Assembly (NCBI GenBank): GCA_037833965.1
Contig: AP031357.1
Span: 22,464,001 to 22,528,000, forward strand
DNA length: 64,000 nt
Direction: 5' to 3'
Source of the DNA: Marchantia polymorpha subsp. ruderalis
Lineage: Eukaryota; Streptophyta; Marchantiopsida; Marchantiales; Marchantiaceae
Made by a program: the position numbers and the translations under genes. This document shows, piece by piece, positions 24,350 to 38,800 of the stretch; the first letter of the stretch is position 1; each line of letters starts with the position of its first letter. The notes beneath the pieces were generated by a model that ran no database searches, was not told the origin of the DNA, and worked only from the letters and a program-made list of their open reading frames with translations.

Positions 24350-27300
24350 TACTACCGTAGGGGAGGTGCTTAATTACCGAAACAAACCTAGCTGTCCTGA
24401 TTCATGGAGTCTCAGAGAATGGTGCCATCGTCGGCCATAGTACGAATGCTAGTAGAGTCTAGCTAGGCGGCCCGCGCTTCGATAAAAACATACTGTCATC
24501 GATGACTGGCCACGGTCGTCTTGCTTCTCAACTCTCGTCCTTTTATTCGCACTTTGAGTTGGTCTGTTTGTTCACCTATCACTACCAGTTTTTTCTCGGG
24601 GCCAGTTTGCTCATCAGATCCGGTTTGTATTTAAGTCAAAGACAGGGAAAATATGAGCAAGCATTTCGGGAGAATATGTACTGTTGGCTGCCTTGCCTTG
24701 CTATGAAGGTGGACGTTCGGATGGTACTCGGCCTGAGCCTTGAGGTCGAAGGGCTAATTTGTAGGTCCATGCGAGACACATGGTCAAGGAGTGTGTGAAA
24801 GTCAAGAGGGAATAAAAGCGTTACAATGATCATTTCGGTATTTGCCCCACTAACTCTCGAGGACGCGTTCGTTCGATTTCTTTCTACAAAAAGCCCCCGA
24901 GCTTGGCCTTTTGCTACCATTTCTTTCCATAAGCAGCGGGCTCGGCTGGGCCTGTCGTGTGTAGAGTTCATAGGTTCAAATGATCAAAGGAAACCATCGA
25001 ATGATTTCGCGGGGTCGATAATTTGTTTCTCGGCTCCAGCGACCCCGAGACCGGACATGACAATTCTGCTAACGACCACGAGAGACACTGCAACTGCTGC
25101 ATGAACAGTCGATCGGATTGTAGAACTCGCACTCACTAGATAAGCCTCCACTGCGGGGAAGGTACGACTACTTCTACATCTTCTGCTTCTAAGAGTGCGG
25201 ATGCTGCTGCTGCTGCTGCTGCTGCCAGACGATTCAAAAAATATCCCCTCGGAAAGATTCTGTCGTATTTACGCTATTGTCTGAGCGTAGGCTGTCTGGA
25301 GAAGAGTACCGCAGTCTACAGTCACTGTGCCATCTTTGGAGATAGCAAGTGTACCACATCATATTGTTTTCCTGCAGGGGCTCGTCATCATGTAGATCAG
25401 CTTGTCGACTCGATCCCAGGAGTAGAGTCCAAGCCTTCTCCGGAAATAGAGCAGCGTGGTTTAACAATGATTTCCGTTTGTTTGTTTGTGATCAGGAACT
25501 AGTGAGGTGCTTGAGCCGGTTCCGTTAGATGCAGACCGATCCTTCTTGGGAGCTTCAGGGCGAAGGGATAGCTGCTATTGCTGCGGCTGTTGCTTACTTC
25601 ATCCTTCGATGCATCGAGAGTGTCAGTATCTGCTCCAGTGATGTGTGTGACAGTATGCTCTCGAAACAGATTTGGTATCTCTGTGATAAGTCCCAGGACG
25701 AAACCCCCGCTCCCGGGGTCAGGCTCTTCTGCCAAAGCGGGGAATTGTGTTCATCATCGGCAACCACCCAGGCTTACGGTCAACAATCTGCTGCTGCTGC
25801 TGCGCATGCTGAAGTAAGCCGAAGGGGCTCGGGAAGCTCGGGTAGCGTTGTGATAGTATGCTGTCCGGCGCACTTGGATTCCAAGAGCTGTGAAGGACGA
25901 GGGACATTTTACCACTGGCACCTAAACTCACTGTCAGCATCTGGTGAACTAGATAGATAGTGAGTTGTGTGAAGATGTCATCGATGCAGGCTTGGTACTT
26001 GACGAGATTCAGGACAATGGGACGGCTAGCTCACGCAACTTCCCTACACCCACTGCCAATTTCCGTTTCTGAAGTAGGTGGTGAGTTCTGAAGTATGCCA
26101 CAATCATACTTGCAAGTGCTCGTGTAGATCATGGAGATCGTGTACGTCATCTTCTTAGATCCGCTGTCAGTATTCCATGAGCCGGGTAGTAACCACTGGT
26201 AAAATGCCCTGCCTGCCCCCCGTCTCCGGGTATCACCGACCCTGGGGTCCCCAGGCCCCCTCCCTCGATTCGTACTCTCTGGGGTCGTGAATAAGGAATG
26301 GATGAATTTTCATACGCGACACCGGAAGCGCAACTGCATCCTTCATGGCTTCAGATGTTCTGGATCTCTTGCGAAGCTGATCCGATCACTGTATCTCGTT
26401 TAAACAATGATCGGCTGCAATCTGCAGCCACTTAATTCGCCCATGCTACTGATACGATAAAACCGATCGAAGTAGACCCAGTGGCCATGGGGTTTCAAGC
26501 GAGGCAAGCGAGTTTTTTAAGATTTACTGGCAGGATGTAACCTCCACTTTACGCGAATATAGGAGCAGTTTCCAGAATTTGGTCTGGTTTCGGTTTCGAG
26601 GGGATTCGTGGAGTTTGGTCTCCACCACCGACCGTATTCAGAAGAAAAGGCTGCATGATAACAATTACTCTTTACTGCTGCAACGTCACGAGTTCGTTGT
26701 GGGATCTATCTCTCGCGTCGGATCAGGCTCGGTTTTATTTCCAAATGAATCCAAACTGCTACAGATTTTACAGTTCAGAGTTCTATTAAGTACAAATATA
26801 GACACCAAATCATAGCCTCTCGAGTGCTCATACACATCATCTGAACTCGCAAGCCATTCGTACGATGGGAAGACGAACCCGGTCCATGGGACTCGATGCC
26901 AGGAGCAGCAGCACCAGCAGTCAGTTATATTTACATATGCATGTAAGGCGAGGAGTGAATCTGGCTGCTGATTGTGAGCTGATGATTTGCTTCTAACTAC
27001 ATTGCACCGAATCGCATGCAGCTAGTGGGTTATACACATAAGCCACTTGCAGGTTGGCTGCAGTGATAATGTTGGCAAGTGGGAGGACTCGATCTCTCAG
27101 TAATCGAGCTTTTGTAGCCGCTTTACTGCAGAACGGAGTATATTCCCGTCTGCGTTGCCCTTGAGACTCCGATACCGTGGGGGTATGAGGCCGCATTGCG
27201 ACCCGAGGAACGTAAAGTATTTTGTGGTGCACCGGGTGGAATTGAATATATTTCTTTGAGCTTCTCGCCTGGCACCAAGCACGAAATATTCCTCCCTTGC

Positions 27301-29587
27301 GCTAAATCATATATTAGAGTTTTGCCATGGTTGTAGAAATACAAAAGTAATTCGAAACTGTTCCCCCTCGGCCCCTTTTTTTCCGCCCCTGCAGATTCGC
27401 TGTACCTCAGGCTCTTATGGCAACAAAACGAACCTTTTCTGTTGTGTTTTCGGGCATCATTCTTCATATACCAACAAGAATAAAGTCATTAAGCTATTTG
27501 ATGCATGTGTGTGGCGAGCAACAGGAATCATTCAGTTCATTTCCACAAAATCATCGCTTTATGAAAGAAACGAAAAATACATCTGATATGATCCTTCGCT
27601 TTTTAGCTTGTGCTATGTGTGAGTCTCTGAGACGCTGTCACGGCTCTGAGTGATTTCAGCCGGGGACGAATATCTATCTACCCATACCGTTGGCAGCCAG
27701 ACCATATTACAATCAAATCGGCCGAACTCCACGGCTCTGGTTATGTTTGGGGGGTTTCAAATGTGGTAACCGGTTGAGATAAGGATATAGGCCTCGCGAG
27801 CCTTGTCTTTTCTCGTAGGCCTGGAGCGACAGGATTGCATGCCATGAACTCTTGCAGTTAGGAAAATAATCGGGAATAGAATTGCTCGCTCCCAAGCAGA
27901 TCTGAGGACCACTGTGCGACTTTCTTTGAGGTCCTCTACTTCTGAAAAGGGCGTGGCTGTGTCGATTACCTCGTCATCCGAAAAGATCTAATGCACCGCA
28001 TGACGGCAAAGACGCCGTGCTTACATGTAAGTGCTCATCACCACTTGTAAGTTATAGAGATGAGGGGGGGCAGAAAGACAGAGATAGAGAGAGAGATATA
28101 GAAAGAAGATCCATCCACAGCACAGACACGCATAAAAAGTAATCAATAAATAATTTTCCATCATTACAACCCCATCCTCTTCTATGTCTTGCTGTTTTCG
28201 CCTTTTCATGGAAGTTGGATATTTGTTTGTTTATCCAAAACTGATCAGTTCAACTGTAAGATTCAGTTTGAAGTATTGCCTTCGTATGCTCGTAAAAGTG
28301 GGCAATTTTTATTTATACGTTTATGTGTGCCAGCAAATCAAACTCAATAGAAATTTGGCCTTGATAACAGCACACAACTCCTCTCCCCCATCTTTTGCGC
28401 CGTACATGTATCATATATGCATATTTTAGTGGCATAGGCGCCATAGGCCTCGCCCATGAATAGAGCGTTGTTGTTCCACAGGCTACCACTCTACGAGGGT
28501 CGCGCCGAAAGAAAGACCTGTGCGTTGTAACTTCTACTATTTGCGCCGAAATGCACAAGCACGTATGAAATGTCTGGTCCACAACATACGGAATATGATG
28601 CCAGACGATCTCACGACAATAATAAAAACAGACACTCCGCTTGTGAGAGCGTGCTTTCTCACACATACATAAAGCAGCGAAGCTTTTATCGAGAAAGAAA
28701 GCAATACAATTGGCAGAAAGTCGGCTAATGGCATGCCATCGGCAGTCGAATTAACGTGTGAAGCAGAATACATCCACTTACACAAATACTGCACGGCAGA
28801 TTTTTTTAAAGAATGTGCTTACACGAGTTGATGTCACCAGGTATTCAGGCAGAGATTCAATGGTAATGAGAGTTTCAATCTTGTGACTGCAAATGATGCA
28901 GAAATGGTTATTCTCAATGATAGTCGCAGAAAGCCTAAAGCATGCCCCTACTGCCCTTAAGCATGCCGAGCTCGCAGATATTTCTTCGGTGGTTTTCCAA
29001 CGGCAGGCCACCAACCGTTAAGGGCGAGGGGGGGGACCTATGCAACTCCGCGTCGAACCTCGAACCCCCGTCTACACGAGACGGCTAAGAATGAGACAAC
29101 GAACATGAGACGATAAGAAAAAACTCGCAAAGGGGGGCAATGGGGCAAATGGGGGGGAAATGCTTGGCGAACGGGAGGCGCTATCGCAGGCATGGCAATG
29201 CAGCGAAATGGAAACCCACAATGTCATCCAGTGCATCACAGAGCTGACTAGGAAAGGGCCACTGAAGACATGGAAGATCCGTCTCGCTTATTAAAATCAT
29301 GGCGCCCAATAGGCTAGAATAATTTCGCTATGCGGAAAGCAGAGGAATAAGAAGAAGTATAAGTCAGAAAGCCGAACTCTTTATAGGCCGTGTTCCGTAG
29401 CTCAATGAGTAGATGCCCGCACTTTTTGCTAGGGAATGACTACCTCCCTATCTCATGTCATCTAAAGAAAGAAAATCGATCCTGAAGGTTCTCACACACC
29501 TTCTTCGTTTTGTCTTATTTCTGTATTTTTGGCGCTGTGACTTCACATCTCATGATTGCAGATAACTTAAAGGTCTGCTCGCTTGGC
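24350..29587. other. GC-rich to mixed intergenic sequence with CTG repeats
   Basis: CTG/CAG runs occur at 25201-25227, near 25788-25803, and near 24100-24125. Such runs are common in plant leaders, so a noncoding or leader exon is possible. The longest plus-strand frame (25529-25960) encodes Ala/Ser/Cys-rich sequence without a recognisable domain. A minus-strand exon-like piece near 28820-28890 has an acceptor and donor around IETLITIESLPEYL, but I could not connect it to other exons. Confidence 0.35.
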
Positions 29588-30217
29588 CTACAGCCGGACT
29601 AATCCTACCCTAGCGCCGTAGCCTCGTACAGCAATCAGCTTCATGTGCATATATTTTCGAGACAGTTGTATGTAAATTCCAGCGGATACCCGCATTCCAT
29701 CTGTATCTCGATCATGATCATCATGAGCCCAGTCTGGAGCTGTAGCTGCTATGGTGTCTCTCAAGTCAATGAGCAACGTCTACGGTAGATTCACACCATC
29801 ATGAGTAGATGATAAGTTGGTGTACGTGACCTTATCGACATACAAAGCTTCCTTGAGCTGTGTGACAGACAGGAGGATGCACGAAACTGTGTTCGTATTC
29901 TCTGCGATGACCGTGTCCTTCTCGTCTCGAATGGCCGGTCTACTGTCTTCTCCTCCTTTGGCTCATTGTGAGATCCTCTTCGCGTACCGAACGAAGGTGC
30001 TCGAGCTATGCAGTAATGTACTGCTCTCGAAACCCTGTCTGCCTGCTGTAAACGAAGATGTTTCAGAATACACTCTTCGTTCCTGCGTCGTGTATACCAT
30101 CTTCCTGTCGAGATTGTGGGTCTTGTAGGCCTCGTGGCCGTGAATGCAATTAATGACGGGCCAACTCGGTTGGTTTGGGCGGAACTCATTCTCATACCGG
30201 AGATCCAATATCGGCAC
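29588..30217 (-). pseudogene. Possible old coding remnant of unknown family
   Basis: Two separate minus-strand open segments lie close together: about 84 codons at 29963-30217, containing FRPNQPSWPVINCIHGHEAY, and about 60 codons at 29588-29776, containing GMRVSAGIYIQLSRKYMHM. Their residue composition looks more protein-like than surrounding chance frames. I do not recognise the family and see no clean splice pair between them. Could be a decayed host gene, a transposon piece or chance. Confidence 0.25.
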
Positions 30218-32059
30218 TATGTTTTCCGAAACAAATCATCAAAAGAGCGACGATTTCTGGATCAGTGGTATTCCAACGATAACCTCAGACACAGATATCA
30301 TGAGAATGAAGAGGAATATCCGACAGAATTTAATAAATTATGTGGCATGAGCATTCCTCGGATTTTTCTTTTCATCCTGGAATGTCGGATATCTCGCTAA
30401 CTTGTCACTTATCGAAGATCGCTGTGACGACACCCCTTGGCAAGACAGACCATCATGACACCAATTTGCACCCTCTGTACTCCAACTATACATCCACAGG
30501 ATATACAAAAGAGACAGCGTAGACATCTAAAACATCCCTCATAGAGCCAAGACACTTAAACCCACCCACCCACCCAACCATTGAATTTGGTCCAACCTGA
30601 ATATGACCCCAACTATAGACCGAACCATAAAAAGTTATGAAACCCAGATAAAGAACCTGATATTGCACATGTGAGGAAACATGACAGGCTGGGGAACACA
30701 TATATTGAGTACCAACTTGATAGCAATATGCGGTGCAGAGGAGACCACTCGACAAGCAAGGCGTGTGCAATCTTGTTGTCCTCGACATGTACTTTTGAGA
30801 GCAAGATGTTCCTCTGGATTTGGAGTCCTGTTTGAAACTCAGGATCAGAAAAAGTGTTGAGTATTTTAGTGCGTGAAAAAAGGAACCAAGGAACAGTACA
30901 TCACCTTATCCCAGTTCCAGATGTATTTGGATTGATGTCAGAAACTCAAGAAATCATCAATGCTTGAAACCTTAGCGCAGGAAAGAAGATTAAAGACAAT
31001 AGTATTGTGAGCATCCTGATGGATCTGGGAATGGAGTTGGCAGTGAGAAAATGTGAAAGGAAAATGAGTAACCATGAAGCATCTCGAATCGATCATTGTG
31101 ATCCATATTACCACACAATTTTTTTCCTTAGATTTGAACCGGATGCCACGTCTCTTTGGGTGTAGAGCAGTCTAAAGGACAGCATTATTTGAGGAATACA
31201 TTTTTTTATAATCGCAGGAAATAAAACTCTGATTCACTATCTATTTAGAGGATTCAAAGTTGCTGCATTCAACAATACAATCGGTCACAATAGGATATAT
31301 GCATAGAACTGAAACGTTTCACATGTTACCGACAGCCATTTTACACATACCGATCTCAAAGTGACAAGTTAAAGTTGTTAATTTGCTACCGAAATCTGAA
31401 GATATTTAAGAAAAGTAATCATCTCAGCTGTTATCAGTATGGTTAATCCACACTGATAACAGTTGGAAATGACCCTGGAAATTAAAGACCATATCTATTC
31501 TCCCTTTTTTTGTCCAACTGTGTATATCGTGGTCTGAGTGTTTGTGATAGAAAACATGAGAACAAAGAAAATTGTAGTAATAAAATGCCGTAATTATCCG
31601 TTAAGGAGTATTTATGGATAAGTATCAAAGTCATAGAACTACGATAACCTCAACTGAAAACATTTAGCAAACAAGAAGTGATCAAGTTCTTCCACACTTA
31701 GAGATCGTAGATTGTTATAATGAATAAAAATAGATATTGATTCAAACTTGTATGTGAAGTCAACATAATATAAGATAAATAAATAAATAAATAAATAAAA
31801 GGTTCGTATGTGAGATAAGTTGATACTACTTATAATTTACAATAAGTTTACACTGCAATTTAGAAACCTACAATTATTTCCTTTGAACCATATAATATAA
31901 TTACAAAATGTTGTAATTCAGAAATTATTTGGAATACCACAACATGCTTATTTTTTCAAAAAAGTATTTTGTCTTTTTTACTGAGAAGAGAATGGACTAT
32001 CGGATGTATTTCAGTCTGCACCTTGATTGATGAAGGGAATATGTAGGCCTGTAGCAACA
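30218..32059. other. Intergenic, no gene supported
   Basis: Contains an ACCC repeat near 30558-30578, an 11-bp inverted repeat at 31428-31438/31452-31462 (CTGTTATCAGT), and an AAAT microsatellite at 31775-31799. Otherwise increasingly AT-rich, without a supported gene. Confidence 0.4.
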
Positions 32060-32140
32060 TGCAAAGAACTGGTAGCAGAACGCTCCTAGATGGCAAACAT
32101 AGTTCTCCATCTAGGAGCGTTCTGCTACCACTACTTTGCA
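32060..32140. repeat. Long near-perfect hairpin (34-bp arms)
   Basis: Arms 32060-32093 and 32107-32140 pair over 34 bases with two mismatches. The inner 23 bases pair perfectly (GGTAGCAGAACGCTCCTAG and its complement). The loop is 13 bases. Length and pairing suit a plant microRNA precursor, but a foldback repeat or template-switch product would look the same. Confidence 0.85.
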
Positions 32141-32705
32141 GTTCACTGCAAAATACTCATAGTTCACCGTTGCTGAAGCCGGAACTGTTCTAAAACATCT
32201 GATATCTTTCAGGTCATTCAATCTGATTTTAGCATATGCATATTGGCGCACAAACACACACAAAGCGTAGATTTGATATGTTTTTCTTTTTCTTTTTCAA
32301 ATGGCCTTTGTGACAAACTCCTAACACAATATACGGGTAGCGAGATATAAACATGGAGCCTTGAGAAGGTATCCCGTAGAATTTACTTGACCATACCAAT
32401 CTCTTAATTTGTTGGGCCACGTATGACATTTCAAATATACTTTTTCGTCCAACTTTTGGTGTATTATGAGACTAGTTTCTCCCTAGTTTTCCCTGGAATA
32501 TGAGCATGTTATACGAAAGTTGTTAGAACCTCTGTAAATTCCTCTGGTCAATTTGCGACAAATATATTTCGATGTTCAATCTGTAAAATCATAAACGAAT
32601 ATACAACAACGGATTAAAACGCCTGTGGCCAATTGTGCTTTCAAGAATTAAGTATCATTTTCCGAAAGTAACTGCTGCTGATAATTCGAACAAGAGCGTA
32701 CACAA

Positions 32706-32790
32706 AATTTTGCACTATATTAAAACGGGCATTATTAATTCTGGATGATCCAGAATAAATAATGACCTTCTCTTACTATAGTGCAAAATT
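32706..32790. repeat. Two-part hairpin
   Basis: The outer stem is AATTTTGCACTATA (32706-32719) with its complement at 32777-32790. An inner stem CATTATTAATTCTGGAT pairs with ATCCAGAATAAATAATG with one mismatch. An internal loop separates the two. The overall 85-base foldback is MITE-like or microRNA-precursor-like. Confidence 0.8.
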
Positions 32791-33141
32791 CAGATGAAAA
32801 AGAAAAACTTGATTCAATTTCGACTCTGACAAAAATTGCTCGAGAATGATATATAAGAATAGCGATAGATCGTACACGATTGTCTCTCCATCTCGCAAAA
32901 TACTTCTGCTATAGTCCAACAAAAAATTAAATACACCGGCATAAATCTTGATTTCTAATTTCGATATAGATAAAACTCATGCACAATAAAAGAATAAGAT
33001 TTATATTTCTGTTTTTCAGAATTCAATCTTAGTATACATAGGAGTTTTAATTTCTTCAATTAGTCAGTAACAATGAATTTACTACTTTGTAAATGTCTAT
33101 CAGCAAGATTTGATGTATACTTTGAGCAAAATTTACAAGCG

Positions 33142-33172
<31 letters not shown>

Positions 33173-36100
33173 ATACTTGTAAATTTTGATATATATCTAA
33201 TGGTTTCAATTATTTTTCGTATATTTTTTGATGATTTTATAATATAATTTATCATTCCTGAATCTAAGATTGCAGAAATACTTACAAACACATGTGATTT
33301 TTTATAATTTTTGAACTATATATGAATTTTTGACTCAAAATGATTCTTTTTCTTCTTCTTCTTCTTCTTATATTTTGATCTATACTCTTATAAAGTTGAT
33401 GAATATACTTTTTTGATTTTTTAAATTTTTTTATAAAATGTTAACCTTTTATTATGTAATGATTTTATTATCATATGTATATTTTTCAAAGTAAATAAAT
33501 ATATAATATAATAATAAGTAATTATATTTTGTTAAAATATGATCATTGATTTGATACGATTTGCAATTGAATTGATCAATTTATATCTTATCTTGGTTTA
33601 AATCTATACTAAAAATTTAGAATGTTATAAACATAAATTCAAAAAATGAAATGACATAAAAAATGTTATTTTTAACTTCAATTGTAACATTATATGAATT
33701 GTTCACACTATATTTAATACATTTGTGAAAGTGTGCAAAATTTTTTCAACATAATAATCATAAATGATCAAAACCTTCAAGCTTTTGTCTATCATATTAT
33801 TGAACGTATGTGGATAGGAAGTAATATCTATGGCATAAAAGAGTTGTGAACTTTGTTTGAATTTGATGATACAAATTTTTTTTATATGACAATTTTTTGA
33901 TCAAAATTTGATTACAAGTCTATTTACTTAATATAAGAGACTTGATCATGTAAAACAATGTAAACTAAAAATGATCGATCTTTTTCAAATCATTGATTTG
34001 AACCTTATCAATATATTTTGGGATCATCATCCAAAATAAAAATTATAATGTAAATATAATTTATTAATTCATTCATTTTATTGAACATAATACATAAAAA
34101 ATATATATAATGATACATTTTCTATTATAATTTTAGTTAAAATATATTAAAAATGTTTTGATCACTTTTATCATATAATATATTTTAAATTTTAGTTTTA
34201 CATAAAATTATAATTTTTGTAAATCAATATAACAAAACTAATATTAATATTATTTTCAAAGCCATTGTAATGATAACAATAACTTATGTAAGCATGATTG
34301 TCATTGTCTCATCAACACACTTTATTAAAAAATTCCAAATTTTTTTTATGTTCAGTTATTATAATATATATGATAAAGATTAAAAAAAAATTAATCATTA
34401 TTTTATAAAATTTCTGGCAATAAACATATTATGCAAATATTTATGACATCCAATTAATAAACTGGCCAATTTTATTCAAATTGTAATTTTTATATTAATA
34501 ATTTTAACCTTGTGTTTTGAACAAATTTTCAAGTTATATATTCTATCACAAGCAATAAACAGTTTATTCAATACTTTGTTCGTTTAAATTACTTTTTACT
34601 TAATAGTTTTTTAATCATAATACTTCAATGATACTTCAATTGATTTCAAACTTTACAAACTTTATAAGTTACCACGTAAAGATTATATTTTATTAAAATA
34701 TACAATATTTGTAAACATAACATTAATACTGTAATCATTGGTGTGTGTTATGAAAAATCCCCAGAGAATCTATAATAATCATCAACAACAAAAATGACGT
34801 GGACAGAAACATTGCGTGATTCCACATTTTAGGGCTAAGTTCAAATGAACAACAAAGTTTTAACTGAAAAAAATTGCAAATGTTTTGTGCGAGATGTGGT
34901 TTGCAGAACTCCCAAATGTGAGCCCGAGTAGGGTTGAGCCTACACATAATTAAACTACGAGTTAGATTATCAAGAGTTTAACTCAAGTCTTCACTTAATA
35001 CTATCAGTACAATCTTGCACCCTTTTTTATCAACATCAATTTTTTATTATCCTTTTAAATTTAAATTAGTTCAATTATTTTAAATTTTTTAATTGAAAAA
35101 TAAATTGGATAGTTCATAATTTTATGATCAGACTTGATATCTCAAAAAATTTTAAATATTCAGATAATTATTTTCAATTTATACTAGATACTAAGTTTAC
35201 TCCATTATTGATAAAATAATAAAAAAATAAAATTAGCTCTTTGAATTTTTTTTGATAAATTTATGAGTGTCTCACTCCTTAAAATTTTTTTGTTTTTTAA
35301 ATCCTTAAAATCATATAAAATATTTAGAATATTATCAAAAAAATTCTTATACATTAAAATGTTTTGTTTAAAATTTTATGAAAAATTTTACTTGAACTCA
35401 TTTATATCTTAAATTGTGATAAAATTTATTTTTTTTATAAAAAATATATAATTAGGTGTCAAAATTTCAAGTTAAATAATTATCACATGTATTAATCTAA
35501 AACAAAATCAAAATAAAATTTAATGAGAAATTATCACATCAGTTTTAACATTTTCATCAAACTGTGTTATAATCAAGTTCAAAAATTTCAACATTGCAAT
35601 AAATTACTCAAGAAAATTTCAAGATTTAGATTAAAATTAATGAGATTTTCATGAAATAATAGAAAATTTTCTTTTTTGAAACTTTGAAGAATAAAATTAT
35701 GAAATTTAAAAAGTAAAAAATAAACTACAGCTATTTTTAAATTATAAATTTTTTCATGACTTTTTTATATATCAGAAAGGAGCTAGAAATTAAATACATG
35801 TTTTAATTATTTGTGTTCATATTAAGAATATTTTAAAAAACAGGAATTAGAAAAAGCTTAGAAATAACATTTTTCAATTTTTTAAATTTATCTTTATAAA
35901 AATATAAATGGAAGGTATAGCTCATATTTTTTTGAGGTAAAGGTTTTTTAAAATATTATTAAGAAAATATAATATGTGATAAATAAAATTTTAAAATGAA
36001 ATTTATTAATCAAATAATTTCTAAATATTTTATTTTAAAAATATGATTTGATAAAAAATTTAAACAAAATTTGCGTATGAATTTTAGTTTATATCTATTT

Positions 36101-38800
36101 GATAATATGTATTTAAAAATTAAATGAAATAAGTTTCAAGAAATGAGAAAATTGAGAGAATTTATTACAATCCAAACATCTTATTTATTTGTTTTATCAA
36201 AAGAAATTGTGTAAAAAACCTTTCTTTATCATTCAAATTCGATTTGGTTTTAAATATTTCATCTTAAGTTAATTATAGTATAATTGAGATGGAACATTAA
36301 CCACAAAGTCACAAAAAATTTAGATAGCCATATAGTAATATGTGCTCAGATTAAAAATATGTAAGAATAAAAAGGTAAATGTATTGTCTTTTTATTGTTA
36401 TTCAAATTCAAGTTGAAAATTATCTGAATTTAAACTCTACTAGTGAAAATGTCCAATTAGAATTAATCTTTAAAATATAAACTTTGATACTTCATAAGTT
36501 ATAATAATTCAAGCCAAATACAGGTTGTAATAAAAGAGCTGTGAAATAAATTAAATCTCTCAAATTTTTACGTTTTGATTAATTTTGTGATTCCTTTTTA
36601 TTTGTGAACTGAAGATTTTATATTCGTCTTTTGAGTTATATTCATAGTATTTATTTTAATATATAATCATATGTTTACAGTAAATTATGCTCATATTGTA
36701 TATGATGACTCATGAGTTTGTTTAGACTTTAAAAAAAAATAGAAATATGTTTTATTGATTCATATACACTACATGTCAAAATGTAACTATTCATTATATC
36801 CATCTTGAAATTTTCAGCACATTAATGTAATCTGTTCAAATTTTAAATTTTTTGATTAGCATTGAAAACCTTTCAAATATCATTTGAATTTTTTCCAATT
36901 TTTTTTAAAATTTTTCATTTTAACATTTAAATAATTTTTAAAACAAAATTTACAATAAAAATTACAAAGTAAGTTTAGGCTCATAGACGAATAAAATTGT
37001 GAGTTTTAATATGTTTGAATGATGGTTTGGTTTTAAAATCATCATTCAAATTATAAACTTAGTTTGAAATATTTAAGTCACATTTGAATTAGGTAAGGTG
37101 CAAATAATTGCATACTTGTTATGCAGTCAATATGTAATTTAAATATAAATTTATGTTCGGATTGACTTATTATAATATGATAAATGATTAAAACAAAAAA
37201 TCATCATTTCATATAAAATTTCAAATTTTTTATTTTTTAACGCTGAAATATTTTTTTTATAATTAATCTTTATCTATTAGTATTAATATTAAATTCAAAT
37301 TGAAGTTAAAAACATTTCAATATTACCAAAATTCTCAAATTCCCTTGAAAATTAATTATTGCCGTGTAAATATTGCGCATGTTATTATTGCATTTGTAAT
37401 GTAAAGTTATAATTTTGATTAAATTATTGTAATTTTAGATTTAAATCAAAAAATTTAATTAATTAAAATTATATAAATTACATTGGAAAATTCATGCTTG
37501 TAAATGTGAGTAATATACTGATACTGTACTATTTTTATATTCATGATGATTGAGGCAATTAAATGAATTGATGATGTATCAATGTTTAATTTTAACTCAT
37601 TTTGACATATTTTGTTCATCATGCATTTAGACAGATACAAAATTATACTCATTCATGGAGCTAAAAAAGTTAGTAGGTTGTGTGTAGAAGGTTTTTCATA
37701 AACATTTTTTTGGGTGTTATGTAAATTATTAGAATTAAAGTTTCTGAAATCATACTTCATGCATGTGATGATAATGGAAGAATTCATTTTACAAAGTTGA
37801 TTCTAAAAGCATTACAGCAGTTCATCTGATCTCATCTCAAATAATATCATTATAAATATGAAATGTTTCTAATTTTAATTATTTAGAAACATTGCTAATT
37901 TTTTAAGCGTTGCATGTATTTATCGAGAAGATTTAGATGCTAAGATTAACATATGATGTTTTAAGGAAAAAAAAGATTTAATTATTTATTTTAGATAAAA
38001 TATTTTTATGTTATTATTTTATTAATTGAAATTTTTCTGAAAAAATTATGAGTTCATGAGATCCTGATTGAAATCTTGATAAAATTCTATTTATCTTTAG
38101 ATTCAAAGTTGATTTATTTTTACTTTTAGATTCACATTTTTTATGTGTTATAGCAATCTATTACATTCACATGGAATAACAAGTTTTTGATAATGACTAA
38201 AATTTTGAGGTGATTTTATGTAATTTTGAAATTACTCAATTTTTTGATATAAATAACTTTCATAATTGGAAACAGTTCTTTGAAAACTCAGTTTTTCTAA
38301 AATATATAGTTCATTACCCTGATTTTTTTGATATATTTTTATAGTTATATGCATTACTGTTTAAAATGAATATCTATATAAATTTAATGCAATGTTCAAT
38401 CTTTTGTTCTTGAAGGAAGGTTATTAAGCATTTCATTCTTGAAATTTGTTTGGATATTACTATCAGATATAACATAAAATATGAGATTTAAAATTTAAAT
38501 ACAATTTTCTGCAAAAATGACTTATACAGTTTTTTTTATTAGTCATTATACTTGAAAGATGTCAAATAGTCTCATGCTCTTTCCAAAATGAGGAAAAGAT
38601 TGAAATGAAGCATTGATCATATGCTTGTGGAATTTGCTAGTGTTGGGCGGTCTTTCTCATTTATATTCAAATCAAATGCTTTGATATAGAAAAGAGTTGT
38701 AGAAGCTAGACTATTTTCGCATGTTCTTGAAAATTGGTATTAAGTCTAACTAAACATGTCCAATGTGAGATTATTATGACGAGATATATACGCGGTTTAA
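32791..38800. other. AT-rich, CpG-poor block without genes
   Basis: About 6 kb of very AT-rich sequence from roughly 33.0 kb, with hardly any CG dinucleotides and no frame above about 70 codons. Holds a TA microsatellite (33147-33172), a TTC run (33345-33369) and an 11-bp inverted repeat near 36990-37050. The composition fits long-term loss of methylated cytosines in old repeats, but no element family is recognisable. Confidence 0.6.

Noticed and set aside
25529-25960. 143-codon plus-strand open frame
   Set aside because: Ala/Ser/Cys-rich translation of CTG-type repeats, no recognisable domain; may be noncoding.
28820-28890. Exon-like minus-strand piece with acceptor and donor around IETLITIESLPEYL
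   Set aside because: No partner exon with matching phase and no recognised family.
29035-29100. Minus-strand stem CCGTCT/AGACGG followed by GGGTTCGAGG, resembling a tRNA T arm
   Set aside because: No matching acceptor stem or A box upstream on that strand; not called a tRNA or SINE.
29390-29450. tRNA-like A box (TAGCTCAATGAGTAGATG)
   Set aside because: No B box or T arm at the right distance and no cloverleaf; at most a half relic.
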